A stretch of DNA of 64,000 nucleotides from assembly GCA_002794775.1 (NCBI GenBank), contig NBAY01000110.1, positions 1 through 64,000 of the forward strand, in the 5' to 3' direction. Below the pieces are notes generated by a model. That model searched no databases, had not been told where the DNA came from, and was given only the letters and a program-made list of their open reading frames with translations. The DNA is from Porodaedalea pini. Lineage: Eukaryota; Basidiomycota; Agaricomycetes; Hymenochaetales; Hymenochaetaceae. The position numbers and the translations under genes were made by a program. Positions 11,901 to 24,091 of the stretch are shown piece after piece. Position 1 is the first letter of the stretch, and each line of letters starts with the position of its first letter.

Positions 11901-14644
11901 TTATACATCGGCATAGATATCATAATTTTCATAATCATCAATAATTTCCATATCATCAGGAAGGTCTGTTTGTGGCCCCAAGGCATTTGCATGATAAGGA
12001 AGCCCAGTTGGTCGAGACAATGGATCCGTATTTGTATCAGATATGACTCGAGAGGGGTCTGTCACATATTGGACCTCTGTAACGAAGCTTGTACACTGTT
12101 GTAAAGTCACCAATGCACGGCCGGTGGTAGTCTTGATGATTGGATAGAGTCCAAGTGATGTGATTGGCTCAGAGAGTTCTATAGTGCTTGATTAAATATG
12201 GCGTGATAGGATTTGAAATCATAAGACGAACCTTTCTCTAGGTCAACAAAGCGCATCACTTTGAAGGAAGACTCGACATCACCTTTCTCAAGGGCATCCT
12301 GCTCGGCTAAAATTGGGTTGACAACTTTCTTGATTGCTTTCAGAGTCTTGAATGATTTCTGCGCAACCCTGAGGTTCATCCACAAAAATTTTGTACTGCT
12401 GTCCATGTTGGGCGCCATCTCAGAGTCAAGAATGTCGTCCAGAAAATCTATAATACCAATCTTGTTCTGCCATAAGAAAGGCAGAATTGGATCTTTGACT
12501 ATGAAAGGATGTTTCCCAGTTTTTGTGGTACCGTGATTCTTAAACAAAATAACTACAATGAATGAGAATATGTTAAATCATGATGCAGGAGTACGCACTG
12601 ATATCTTCTGTGATATATTGTGAGAATACCTTTCGGTAATCGCGTCTTTCCTCCATAGTTAGCATAAGAATAGGCCGATCTGTTTCAATGTCATTCAGCC
12701 CACGACGCTGTAAATCAACAGACCTATGACAAGCAGTTAGTTTGAAATTTGTGCATATCAGTTTCCTTTATTCAACTTGCCTGGTGCAGGTTTCCAAGTC
12801 CTTGGAAACATCCTTTGTTATGCGACTTGCAAGCTCTAGTACTTCCTGTGCAAGCTCGGTACCGGGGACGAATCCTCTGATTTTCTCAGCTTGTGCATTA
12901 CCAGATAGATTGGCCTGGAAGGCAACCCATAGTGTACGTGTTCGATGCCAATCTCGCTCTGCCTGAGAAGGCATGTTAGCAATGGAACAGAAAGAAGATA
13001 TTCAGTGAGACAAACCATCTTCATAAACTCGGACAAGCCTTGCCTGCAGATGGCCTCAAGATTTTTTGCCGTGTCGATGTCGATTTCATCGAGGGTTTTG
13101 CTGTATGCCTGAACTTCTTCGAATAGTCTCTCCCGTTCGTCGTCAGGCAAGTCAAGTGTTTTCTTATATGCATCATTCATCTCGGCTCTGTATGCATCAG
13201 GGTCATCTGTATGAACGATCATTAGTAGAAAGTATAAATTGCAAGAGAAGAATCTTACCTGTTCCTTTAGTATATGGGTGAATCTTATCCCTATAGTATT
13301 CTTTGTACTGGTTTGCAATGTTCGCACTGTGAGTTATTTTGCAGTTCACGCCGAGCCGCTCCAAGAATACCATAACATCTTTGTTTTCTTCCTTCGCAAG
13401 TGCCAGCATCTGATTGAAAAGCAAGCTAAACTTCGCCATTGCTTCTTTTGAAGGAGGTCCAGGTTTCAGCCTCTTTCAGTCGTCATTAGACTCTGGTGCA
13501 CTTGAAGAAGCATCGAACTTGCGTTTTTGTGAGCTCTTTGACATCGAGACTCAACGTTGTGTGCGAGATGATGGTGTTGCACGCCGTTTACCCTTCTTGT
13601 TTCTCCTATGAATGTTGTCTGCGTCAATTGTTTGGGACTGCATGTCTGACTCGCTCTCCGACTCCAACTCGTCATTCGGAGCTTCAAAGGCATCAGATGA
13701 ACCATCATCATTGTCGAACTCATCGTTCTCATTTTGCTCTATAATGGGTTGCTGACTGCGATGTCGAAGTGATCGAGACGTCGTTGAATGTAATGTAGGT
13801 TCTCTAGCGTCATTGTTGGATGACCCAGGAACAGCAGCGCACAGTGAGGGATCAGGGGCTGACTCGGTATTGAAGTGAGGCTCATCAGAATTTCCATTGT
13901 CGATAGCAACAGCAGTTGACTGAACAGTGGTATCTAAGCAAGTTTCAGTAAAACGGTGGATAAGAAAACAGAAACAGACTTACTCTGATGAATGCGTTCT
14001 GCTGATTGCAGTAAATCGGACCACACTTTAGGGTGAGCTTCTCTTATCTCATTGAAAGCAGTGAGAGCAGCAGTGGGTTGCGTGTCGATTTGGCCAGTAA
14101 CTGGCTGTCATACAGAAGGCAAAGCTGTTGTGACTCGAGGCGGACCTCGTACGCCTGGCCCTACAACTGCACCAGCCAAGGCGACCCTCTGGATGTTCAT
14201 TGGTAGAGTACTAGTACTTGTCGTAAGGTTCACTCTCAGTGGCAAGATGTGTTTGGGCATAAAATCTTCATTTTGGATTGTGTACGGCTGCTTTCTCGTT
14301 GTCCTCAGGCGTGAGAGATTAAAGGTATCGTTCTTCAGAGCCTCGGCACTCGGACGAACGACTGTGGATTGCTGCTGAACTTGTCATTAGGCCAGACATT
14401 TATATCACATATTTGTAGTATTGCATACCGAAATGATGAAATTTCCCTCGATATTGGTTCATGTCTCCTGTAAGCTTTCAATAGCATCTTCATGCTGATG
14501 GCCAATGCGCGAAACATCCCGCACCTAGCATTTACATGAGTTAGCTATGCAAACATAAGAAGAACTTTACTCACCTGTGGCTCTGTGGTTGGAGAATCAT
14601 TCTGACCATCATCATTTGCCATTCCATCAACAGCCGACTCATTA
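11901..14644 (-). pseudogene. 3' part of a KDZ-element passenger gene, unknown function
   Basis: I do not recognise the family. Minus-strand exons with short introns can be followed: an acidic linker near 13490-13930, then a helical part starting MAKFSLLFNQMLALAKEE (13439), a stretch with DDPDAYRAEMNDAYKKTL (about 13200), WHRTRTLWVAFQANLSGN (about 12900), FLWMNLRVAQKSFKTLKAIK (about 12380) and an acidic C-terminus DDYENYDIYADV ending at 11901. The 5' part lies at 30620-32168, because the mariner-type element is inserted in a coding exon. In-frame stops are also visible in the nearer exons (TGA near 14110; a TAG or splice ambiguity near 12180). The MAKFS methionine could instead start a separate gene. 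Confidence 0.45.
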
Positions 14645-15319
14645 CAGCCATTTTCATAAGTCCTGCGACACATGCATTTCACATGAAATGAGCCACGTCT
14701 GAGCCAAAACGTCGAAAAATAGAATAAATGTTGATTTTCTCTGTAAATTCTGCGCAGTACCTGCTCATTAAGTACTCAAAAAATAGGCATGGTTCTCAGG
14801 AGCAGAAATATGTAAAATAGGGAGCAATACATTGACTGTGTAGGTGGGTGGAGATCAAACAAGTGCAGCCAGTCTGTTCTCTCATACATTTCCACTGAGA
14901 TTCAAAAATTATGGCTCCCCTACATCTACCTATAAAATTCTTTCCCATGACTGTAAATTAAGTATATGACTATACCAACAGCTCCTGCAAGTCTGAAGCC
15001 AATCCATGCAGTATTCATGGTGCAGCAGCAAGGTTTGTGTTCCACTTTGAGCTCTTTCCACCTTCCTCTTCTCACAACAGGTCTTGCAGCATGGGCGAGA
15101 AGACCACTAAGATTATGATTCTTTTTGTGTAATTATCGGACACATAAAAGCCATCTTCCCTGCAAGTTTCCTGTCCATTCGCTTTGTGCTTCGACTGCTA
15201 CGCTCAAATTTCTGTGCATACTACCAACACCTGTGAGCACGTGAGCACGTGTTAGCCAAGCCACCGCCATGCAAACACGAAAGCCAACACTCTACTTCCT
15301 CCTCCTCTCAGGTCGTTCC

Positions 15320-16920
15320 ATGATGGTTTCAGGCAAGGCACTCTTGTTAGAACCTGAACTTTCACCTTTCCTTTATTTTCCCTTTTACCATTTCCTTTAT
15401 TATATTCGTCCTTTTCATTATATTTACCCATCTTACACAATCATTCCCACACTACCTTCATTCGTTCCATTCCCACTCGTTATGTAATGTTAGGTAATAT
15501 AGTCTCACGGTCGTCACTATATAAGGTCTCAGGAATCGCATGAACTCCTTGTTCTGCTTTTCCTCTTACCTCCGCGACGACCTAGGTGAGACTCGTCCCC
15601 CTTGTATTAGTTTAGACTTGTATTAATCCTCTTACCTCCGCGACGACCTAGCCTGAGTAAGCGTGTCCCGAGTCTACGCTCGAGTATAGCACGTCCCAGA
15701 CAACAGTCAGCCGAGGCCTGCCCAGTCCGAGTCGTCTCCCGGACTCCCGCCTAACAACTCTCAGATGATGCAAGACACATCATATTCAGACTGTATCAGT
15801 CACGACTCTTCACCGTGCATGACCTGGCCAGGGTAATAGATATCCATCAAGCAACAATCCACCGAACTGTTGCTCAACACGAGCGCATGGGGCATTTACG
15901 ACAGGAGGGCACGAGGACCGGAAGACCAAGGTTGCTTGATTATGCGGATACACAGGTGAGTGCATTTTTTGAATTGTAATGACTCGCTGCGGCTAACTGA
16001 ACTATAGTATCTCTTGAGCACGATAGAGCATCGCAAGGACCAGTACTTAGACGAGGTGAGGGAGGAGCTGGAAAGGGTAACAGGCAAGAAGGTTTCGGAC
16101 ACTACAGTATGGAGGTCTCTGCGCTGGGCTGGGTTCACTCTGAAGACGGTGCGGTGATGCTTATGGCTTCGCATCAGCAAACTTACTCTGCTCAAGATAT
16201 CGAAAAGGGCACTTGAACGCAGCGAGTCCGCTCGGCTCCGGTACACATTGAGAATGGGATCTCAATATGAGGCAGAACAGCTCGTCTTTGTCGACAAGAG
16301 TGCATGCAACCGACGTACCTTCTTGAGGAAGAAAGCATGGGCTTTGCAGGGTTATCAGGCATGTCGGAAAGTGATCTTTACACGGGGAAAAAGGTGCGAT
16401 GCTTACCTTTATGACTGCAGATCTGACTGCTTGCCTCTTCTAGGTATTTGATCTTGCCTGCAATCACTTCGACTGGCATGCTTGACTGTACAATACTGGA
16501 AGGATCCTTCAATGCCACCTCCTTCTCCGCATTTATCAGGGATCTCTTGGACCACATGCAACCTTGGCCGGCCCAAAACTCTGTCGTGGTGATGGACAAC
16601 TGCACAATCCACAAGTCACTGGAAATCTGCGAACTCATTGAGTCAAGGTCCATCTATTTTGACCTGTTGTGCTGCGACGCAGGGCTCTTACTGATCTGAC
16701 TCTGCACAGGGGCATGAAGCTGGAATTTCTCCCTGCGTATTCTCCGGACTTCAACCCGATCGAGCTGGCATTCTCTCTGCTGAAATCTCGACTTCGTCGG
16801 GTCAAATTCAGTGATGAGGAAACAGACGCTTCAGTATTCACGAAGCTTTACGGTGAAACCATGTCTATCAGTGCTGCGGACTGTCGTGCTTTCTATCATC
16901 ATTGCGGTTATCTCTGTTAG
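15320..16920 (+). pseudogene. Tc1/mariner-type DDE transposase, left copy, interrupted by a solo LTR
   Basis: The protein catalyses cut-and-paste transposition at TA. The likely start (ATGATGGTTTCAGG, 15320) is followed after seven to eight codons by the solo LTR. Beyond it come a helix-turn-helix region (FTVHDLARVIDIHQATIHR), then, across short introns (about 15956-16008, 16150-16197, 16650-16710), VFVDKSACNRRT with the first catalytic Asp, VVVMDNCTIHKS with the second and YSPDFNPIELAFS with the third acidic residue (Glu). It ends at 16920 (HHCGYLC). Order and motifs are those of the DDE_3 group. Removing the 412-bp LTR and one 5-bp duplication makes the frame continuous. As it stands, the normal start is separated from the body. 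Confidence 0.82.
15345..15756 (+). mobile_element. Solo LTR of the Ty3/gypsy family
   Basis: 412 bp from TGTTAGAACC to CCGCCTAACA, flanked by ACTCT on both sides (15340-15344 and 15757-15761). By eye it is identical to the two LTRs of the full element at 23680-29919 in opposite orientation. It contains TATATAAGG near 15520 and, about 30 bp on, GTTCTGCTTTT (15551-15561), the probable transcription start. Confidence 0.95.
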
Positions 16921-17055
16921 TGTCGGGTTTCTTCATCGAGTGGATACAGGCTTCCTTGTCACTGTCTCAACTGGTCCAACAATGTAATATATTCTGTCTA
17001 TATGATGTACGCATAACTACTGTTCCTTGATGTGAGAAACATCCTCCTGTGCATA

Positions 17056-18820
17056 TCAAACGATACGATTGAGTAACCCAATGCTTGCCTCCACTTGAGC
17101 ATCAATAACCATCTTCTCGAGCCTTCCAAATTCTAAGTAAGCCAAGTCATCCAAGCGTTTAACATCATTGGCCTCGAAAACAGGTAGCAGAGACCTGTAT
17201 TGGTAGTCATCGCGGCCTCTCTCCATGTCATCGTGCAATGATTCAATCCAATTCCGAACAGAAGGGTAATCGCGTGGCCTGCGCTCAGCTATCACCCGGT
17301 TATGCATTTCGTAGTGCTGGGCAATGACCGGCTGGTTGAAAGGTTGCATTGGCACTATAGTTGCCACTGTTCTGGCTGTCACAGGAGCACTGTTGGGGAG
17401 GGATGTTGTAGGCCCAGTTGCTATGTCAGAGCCGGTTCCTGCGCTGGCATTGTCAGCTGCTTTCCACTGCTTGTCCAATACTTTCAGTTGCCCCGGTACT
17501 TCGTCCACTTTGACTCCGGGAGTATTCTTATACTGGACAAAGTATGCTTTTAGTCCGGTGAGATTGTGCTTTGTCAATGGACTCACAATCAGTTTTGCAT
17601 GTTCAACAAGATGTTTGTTGGAATACATAAGATGGTCTTTTGACCCTCTTATTTTACCACAGAGCCTGCCATTGTGTTTATCGCATTTGAACGCTGCTGC
17701 GATTTGTGCCATAATCCGTTTGAGTGCAGCATCGTAAGCTTCCTTAGCACCGGTGACCCCTGAAGGAGTCGCATTCGTTCTAGTTGCACTTTGCTGTTTA
17801 TTGCTGTTCCCATTGTTCCCACGTGTATTCTTCACTGCATGTCAGGAACCACTTTATACATCAAATACTATAGACGAACCTGATTACTGAGATTCCGAAT
17901 GACAATTCCGGGGTTTTCGTTACCTCGTTTCTTCTTCTTTTCAGCTGCTTGATGCCTGTGAACTCGTTTGAACAGCGCGTCCAACTGGTCTTGTGTATCC
18001 AAATATTCTGGTTCGAGCTTTGTCCCAGACTTCACAGACCAGCAAGCTGTGTAACCAAGTTGGTCGAATGTAGAACGGCCCCGGGTGATTGAAACCGCTT
18101 CATTGATCAAATCAGCCAGCGACATCTTGGAGTTGATCTTCATGTCTCGCACGCCAGTACCGTCATGAATTTTTACCATGACTTCCAGTTCGGGCTTTTT
18201 CTCTGCAGCAGGTGTCGATGTGATCCATCCATAAGCTTTTGCATGTCCAAGGGAGGGAGTATTCCAGTCCACATACTCGCCAGCTATACTTTTCTTAGCC
18301 ACAGCCTTAGGCAACAATGAATGGAGGTTTCGTACCATCATCAAGATGGAAAGAACGCTCATCAGGCTTGTCAGGGGAGTCAGGAATTTCATCGAAGGCC
18401 GATCTGTCATCATCAAAACCCTGCGTTTCATTCATAGTGTCGTTCAAGCCAAGTCCTGAAGCCCGAACGACGTCCGCAATGGATATATCCCCCTGATCTT
18501 CAGGCGAATGCTCCTGTTCAACTGTATCCTTGTCATTGCCCTTCTTGCGTGGCTATGGGCATGAAAACCGGTCAGAGAGAGCATTTGCATCAAATTTCAC
18601 AACTCACAGTTCGGCGGGTCGGCTTTGCTGTTGTAGCATATTTCTTCCCACTCGATTTCGACTGCTTTTTTGCAGGAGTTTTGGGGACCTGATTGGGGAC
18701 TTCATTTTTCCTGGGGCGACCAACAGGGTGTTTCTTCATCTGCACAGCTAATTCCGCAGCTAGTTCTTCGCCGTCTTTGAGTTTTTTGGACTTCTTTCTG
18801 ACACGTTGAGGCGGCATCAT
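17056..18820 (-). CDS. Cargo gene 1: AT-hook / PB1-like / SAM-like protein, unknown function
   Basis: A spliced minus gene of at least four exons. Exon 1 (18590-18820) encodes a very basic N-terminus with an AT-hook-like core, HPVGRPRKN, suggesting nuclear DNA contact. The next exons are acidic (DDRSAFDEIPDSPD), then a compact domain with KISWP-less PB1-like features (ELEVMVKIHDGTGVRDMKI, then ACWSVKSGTKLEPEYLDTQ) and a basic HQAAEKKKKRG patch. The last exon (17056-17835) is hydrophilic and ends in a short helical domain (RDYPSVRNWIESLHDDMERG to LNRIV) resembling SAM-like folds seen in many Agaricomycete proteins of unknown role. The stop codon (17056-17058) lies inside the palindrome arm, so the original 3' end may have been lost. 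Domain labels are inference. Confidence 0.55.
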
Positions 18821-19197
18821 AGGGTCAGGAAAAGAAACGCAATTCGATTTCGCTTAGAGCATCGGATATTTTTGCTTACCGAATATTTTGGTACCTAAGC
18901 CTCCTGAAAGATGTCGGCGACCTCTACCTCCTTCATGACTATTGCTTTCATGCCGACTGAGCCATTGTGGACCAAGGTTGAAGGTAGGGAACTGGCTATC
19001 CCAATGCGGCAAGAATACAAAAGGAGGGTTCAGGGCATCAAAATGCACCGGTCTCATCTTTATCTCTCGTCCTTCTCCTCCCATCCCCATCAGTCTTGCT
19101 CTCCCGCCTCATCGCTCACCCCTATAAGTACCCATTGCTACGGAAGGACAAGCTGGACGGCATCCTATGGATCCTTCCAGTGACATAGTCATGGTTA

Positions 19198-21946
19198 ATG
19201 GTACGGAATAGATCGCCACGTTCTAAGTCTTTGGTGGCTTACAAACAGGCATTTTGTGTAGCACCCAGTGAAGTTCATGATCATGAAGACACCATGGAAG
19301 ACTCTGAGCAGTTGCAAGAGGTGCTATCTGGTAAGCATATGTCTTCCCTGGTAAGTTCCATGGGCCCTTCTGACGTGACGTCAGATGAAGTTTCTTCTGA
19401 AGGACCTGCAGAGAATGATTCAAAAGGAAAGGGAAAGGAAGTGGCTCGAGAGCGTTCAGGGGAGGAATCTAGTCATAGTAGCCGTAAGTACTATTTATAC
19501 AATTGCTGCGGGATCGTCCTGATGCATCTGTGCACTATTTTTCAGCGTCCGAAAGTGCAGCGCTAAAGAAGCAGCTCATTCAAGCGAAGGCATCACAGTC
19601 CTATGACAAAGTTGTGGTAATTGTGGAGGCAGCTGTTGCTAAGCATGGTCAGATTGAGGAAAAGTCAAAGCGGCATAAAAAACGTCTTCATGCCAGAAAA
19701 AATTATGATTCTCTCTTGGCTAGGATAACCCAACTCGAGTCACAAATCCACACAAGCGAGGCCACCGTGCTTTGAACTGTTCAAGATGTTGCTGCAGCCG
19801 ATGAGGCACGTTCTTCGGAGGCCCAGGTCGGCCTTCTTTTTGTCACGGATCGGGTTAATATGTTGGAGGAGAAAAATGAACAAAGCGAAATCAATGTGCG
19901 TCGAGTAGAAGATGAAATATGTGGTGTACTTAGTCTTCATACGGATGCTATTCTCGGGGTAAAGCTCCTTCTCTAGTATCACTCTACTTGATTCTCACAT
20001 TCTGATTTAGGAGCCTGAAGCGGCGGATAAGTTGCGCCTTCGAAAATTAATCGAGGAAGGAAAGATTATACTCCTTACGGGATTCAGTGTTGCGGAGCGT
20101 GTCCTGCAGATTCGCTACTGCTCGGGAAACACTTCAAATAATGAGGATGTCTGCAAGCCTAAAAGGATTCATTATTTCATCCCGATCGACCACCCTCGTA
20201 TTCAGGAAAACACAGTGTGTGACCCGTGGACATACGAACGGGTCTTGAGGGACCTTGTGCAGTGCGCTCAAACCCCAAAGGCAGGCCCTGGCGTGCCCTT
20301 CGAGGCATTCAAATCAATCGCCAATATAACGGAAAACCACGCATTCGATCTCGGGCAACTCTATCCGAAGTACGACAGAGAGAAGGTAATCCAAAACTTG
20401 CACGACTTGTTAGCTGCTTTTATGCGTGCTCATGAATGGCCAAGTTTCTGGGAGATGAACGCTTCGCTTTCCTTTGTTGTGAGGGTGGAACAGGCAGGAT
20501 ATGGAGATTGCAAACCTTTCTGCGACCGGGCCCAATACAACGATGCGGACACCCTTGTTCTGGCGGAAGTTATTAGGAGCAGACTTCCGCAGGCATCCGA
20601 GAAATCCACAGAGCTAAAGGGAAACCCGAGACTATGAGCAAAATCGAGAGTTTCACGGGCCACGAAGCGATGTGGATTTTCAATCAGTATCAGCAAAAGT
20701 CTAAAAAGAGTTGGCCTAAAAGAGGCTCTGCTCACTACTCCACGCACTCTTCCCAACTCTCCGACGTGGGCTCTACCCCTTGCGATACTGTATTGGGCAC
20801 GCAATTTGATTTGAAAAAGAGACTTACGCGCGATTCTGTCAACCGAATCGCATATGTACTTCGTCTTGCCTTCAGACAACGAAAAGAGGATGTGGATATC
20901 TTGTTTAGCGCTTCCCCGATACCACAACTGGAGGGACCGGAAAAATATGATTTTAAGTCGGCCAATAGTCGAATGAGAGAATATGCCGGTCTTGTTGTGG
21001 ATCCTTGTAATGAAGCAAGCTTGTCGTACGAAGAACTGGACGCCCGAGTACTTCTCGCAGAGGCCAGTGCGCCAGCGGGCAGTGTGAAGCACTCGCTATG
21101 CAGGAATTACAGGAATCTTAGGGTGTATATGCCTTTCATCAAGGACCTGTCTGCGCTATCGGCAGCTCTCAAGCTCTTGGAGGATGGAATTGCCAACATT
21201 CTATTGCGGGAAGATGCCTATGACTCACTCGTAGTTGCGTTACACGGAGGTGCCCATGATATGTCCGAGCCTGTGGAATCTTACGAAGCTGCAATAAAGG
21301 CATTGGAGGAGCGTGGCGTTTCGCAGGGGCAGTTTAAGGAGTGTGCTCCACATTTCAGAGCGATTTTGGCCGTCCAGCAGGGAATCAACATGCATAACAG
21401 TATCCCGACGGACCTATAAGCGTAGGGTTCCCCCTTCCACATGTGGACAATGCGGTGCGATCCAGTGAACGGGAATCCAGTGCATTGCAATCCTATCCGT
21501 CATCATCTGCAAAATCATTTCGCAAGCATCCCGCTGACGATCATGCCCTTACGACGAGGCCAGAGAAAAAAAAGAATCAATCGGATTACCCGCATGACGA
21601 AGGCCCCTCTAATTCGAAAGGAGGCATGGCTCGTGGAGACACGTCCCCGCCATCCCCCCTCACTTCGTCCTCGCTCCAGCCAGGCCCCTCTAATTTGTTT
21701 AATGCCGGAAGGGGAGGCACGGCTCATGGAAACACATCCCGGTCCCTCCTCACTTCGTCCTCGTCCCGGCCACCTCCCCCCGCTGACTGGCATCAGACTT
21801 ACAAGAACTACAGAAGAGAGGGTGGAAGAGAGGGTAGAAGCGACCAGAAACGGAGACACGACTACCACTCCGGAAGAGAGGATAGAGACTACCAGAGACG
21901 GGAATACAGCTACTCCAGAAGAGGGGGTAGACGTGGACATCACTGA
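19198..21946 (+). pseudogene. Cargo gene 2: coiled-coil protein with Arg-rich tail, probably broken
   Basis: Not a family I know. Divergent from cargo gene 1. Exon 1 (MVRNRSPRSKSLVAYKQ) is followed by an acidic/Ser segment, an intron (about 19483-19544), a strong coiled coil (SAALKKQLIQAKASQSYDK onward) and, after an in-frame TGA (19772-19774), more coil. An intron (about 19959-20011) leads to a compact region (IHYFIPIDHPRIQENTVC). At 20634 the frame changes by one (TGA of the first frame overlaps ATG of the next), and the second half (20634-21419, to IPTDL) continues. Another frame carries a Pro/Ser- then Arg/Tyr/His-rich tail (RREYSYSRRGGRRGHH) ending at 21946, RNA- or nucleic-acid-binding in character. 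One stop and one frame break suggest decay, although splicing could remove some. Confidence 0.45.
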
Positions 21947-22374
21947 GAGAGTTCCGGAAGAGTTGCTCTGACATCACGACGATGACCTCGAGGCGTCCAA
22001 GGTGGTCACTGGAGCAGCGGTAATGAGGAGGGACTCAAGCGTGGATCAAATCGGTCTGAACAATCAGACACATGCTCTCGCATAGCCTCAAATCCTTTTG
22101 TCTACTATTTCCTTTTGTATTCCTCCTACTAAGTCTTCTTTCATACAGAAATACCAGGGTTTTGTATGATTAGTTGTGTAGAATGTACATTTTATTTATT
22201 CAATGATTGAAGTTTACTGCTAGAAAGTGACCATGATGATGGAGTGCGTGATGTTCCGCACCGCTCAACTCATTGTCCATCGCTACGATAGCCTTTGGGC
22301 ATGGCAAGACTGCATATGGTCCAAGAGCGAAGGATGCAGAGGTCGAGACAAGTCTTGCATTACTCACTCACACT
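21947..22374. other. Spacer between cargo gene 2 and the right arm
   Basis: Probable 3' UTR and AT-rich spacer; no gene recognised. Confidence 0.4.
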
Positions 22375-23679
22375 GTTTGATATGCGCAGGAGGATGTTTC
22401 TCACATCAAGGAACAGTAGTTATGCGTACATCATATAGACAGAATATATTACATTGTTGGACCAGTTGAGACAGTGACAAGGAAGCCTGTATCCACTCGA
22501 TGAAGAAACCCGACACTAACAGAGATAACCGCAATGATGATAGAAAGCACGACAGTCCGCAGCACTGATAGACATGGTTTCACCGTAAAGCTTCGTGAAT
22601 ACTGAAGCGTCTGTTTCCTCATCACTGAATTTGACCCGACGAAGTCGAGATTTCAGCAGAGAGAATGCCAGCTCGATCGGGTTGAAGTCCGGAGAATACG
22701 CAGGGAGAAATTCCAGCTTCATGCCCCTGTGCAGAGTCAGATCAGTAAGAGCCCTGCGTCGCAGCACAACAGGTCAAAATAGATGGACCTTGACTCAATG
22801 AGTTCGCAGATTTCCAGTGACTTGTGGATTGTGCAGTTGTCCATCACCACGACAGAGTTTTGGGCCGGCCAAGGTTGCATGTGGTCCAAGAGATCCCTGA
22901 TAAATGCGGAGAAGGAGGTGGCATTGAAGGATCCTTCCAGTATTGTACAGTCAAGCATGCCAGTCGAAGTGATTGCAGGCAAGATCAAATACCTAGAAGA
23001 GGCAAGCAGTCAGATCTGCAGTCATAAAGGTAAGCATCGCACCTTTTTCCCCGTGTAAAGATCACTTTCCGACATGCCTGATAACCCTGCAAAGCCCATG
23101 CTTTCTTCCTCAAGAAGGTACGTCGGTTGCATGCACTCTTGTCGACAAAGACGAGCTGTTCTGCCTCATATTGAGATCCCATTCTCAATGTGTACCGGAG
23201 CCGAGCGGACTCGCTGCGTTCAAGTGCCCTTTTCGATATCTTGAGCAGAGTAAGTTTGCTGATGCGAAGCCATAAGCATCACCGCACCGTCTTCAGAGTG
23301 AACCCAGCCCAGCGCAGAGACCTCCATACTGTAGTGTCCGAAACCTTCTTGCCTGTTACCCTTTCCAGCTCCTCCCTCACCTCGTCTAAGTACTGGTCCT
23401 TGCGATGCTCTATCGTGCTCAAGAGATACTATAGTTCAGTTAGCCGCAGCGAGTCATTACAATTCAAAAAATGCACTCACCTGTGTATCCGCATAATCAA
23501 GCAACCTTGGTCTTCTGGTCCTCGTGCCCTCCTGTCGTAAATGCCCCATGCGCTCGTGTTGAGCAACAGTTCGGTGGATTGTTGCTTGATGGATATCTAT
23601 TACCCTGGCCAGGTCATGCACGGTGAAGAGTCGTGACTGATACAGTCTGAATATGATGTGTCTTGCATCATCTGAGAGT

Positions 23680-24091
23680 TGTTAGGCGGGAGTCCGGGAG
23701 ACGACTCGGACTGGGCAGGCCTCGGCTGACTGTTGTCTGGGACGTGCTATACTCGAGCGTAGACTCGGGACACGCTTACTCAGGCTAGGTCGTCGCGGAG
23801 GTAAGAGGATTAATACAAGTCTAAACTAATACAAGGGGGACGAGTCTCACCTAGGTCGTCGCGGAGGTAAGAGGAAAAGCAGAACAAGGAGTTCATGCGA
23901 TTCCTGAGACCTTATATAGTGACGACCGTGAGACTATATTACCTAACATTACATAACGAGTGGGAATGGAACGAATGAAGGTAGTGTGGGAATGATTGTG
24001 TAAGATGGGTAAATATAATGAAAAGGACGAATATAATAAAGGAAATGGTAAAAGGGAAAATAAAGGAAAGGTGAAAGTTCAGGTTCTAACA
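23680..24091 (-). repeat. 3' LTR of the gypsy element
   Basis: 412 bp, TGTTAG...CTAACA, identical by eye to 29508-29919. The pol stop codon (24092-24094) directly abuts its inner edge. Confidence 0.95.

Larger units (their letters stand above)
14645..17061. repeat. Left arm of the palindrome
   Basis: Inverted copy of 22375-30619 apart from the solo LTR (15345-15756) replacing the full retrotransposon. Near its inner edge one mismatch is visible (cctgtgcat against cctgcgcat). Inner border at gcatatcaaac. Confidence 0.93.

Noticed and set aside
20634..20640. ATGA stop-start overlap suggesting translational coupling
   Set aside because: This is a eukaryotic spliced gene; a one-base indel or missed intron is the simpler reading.
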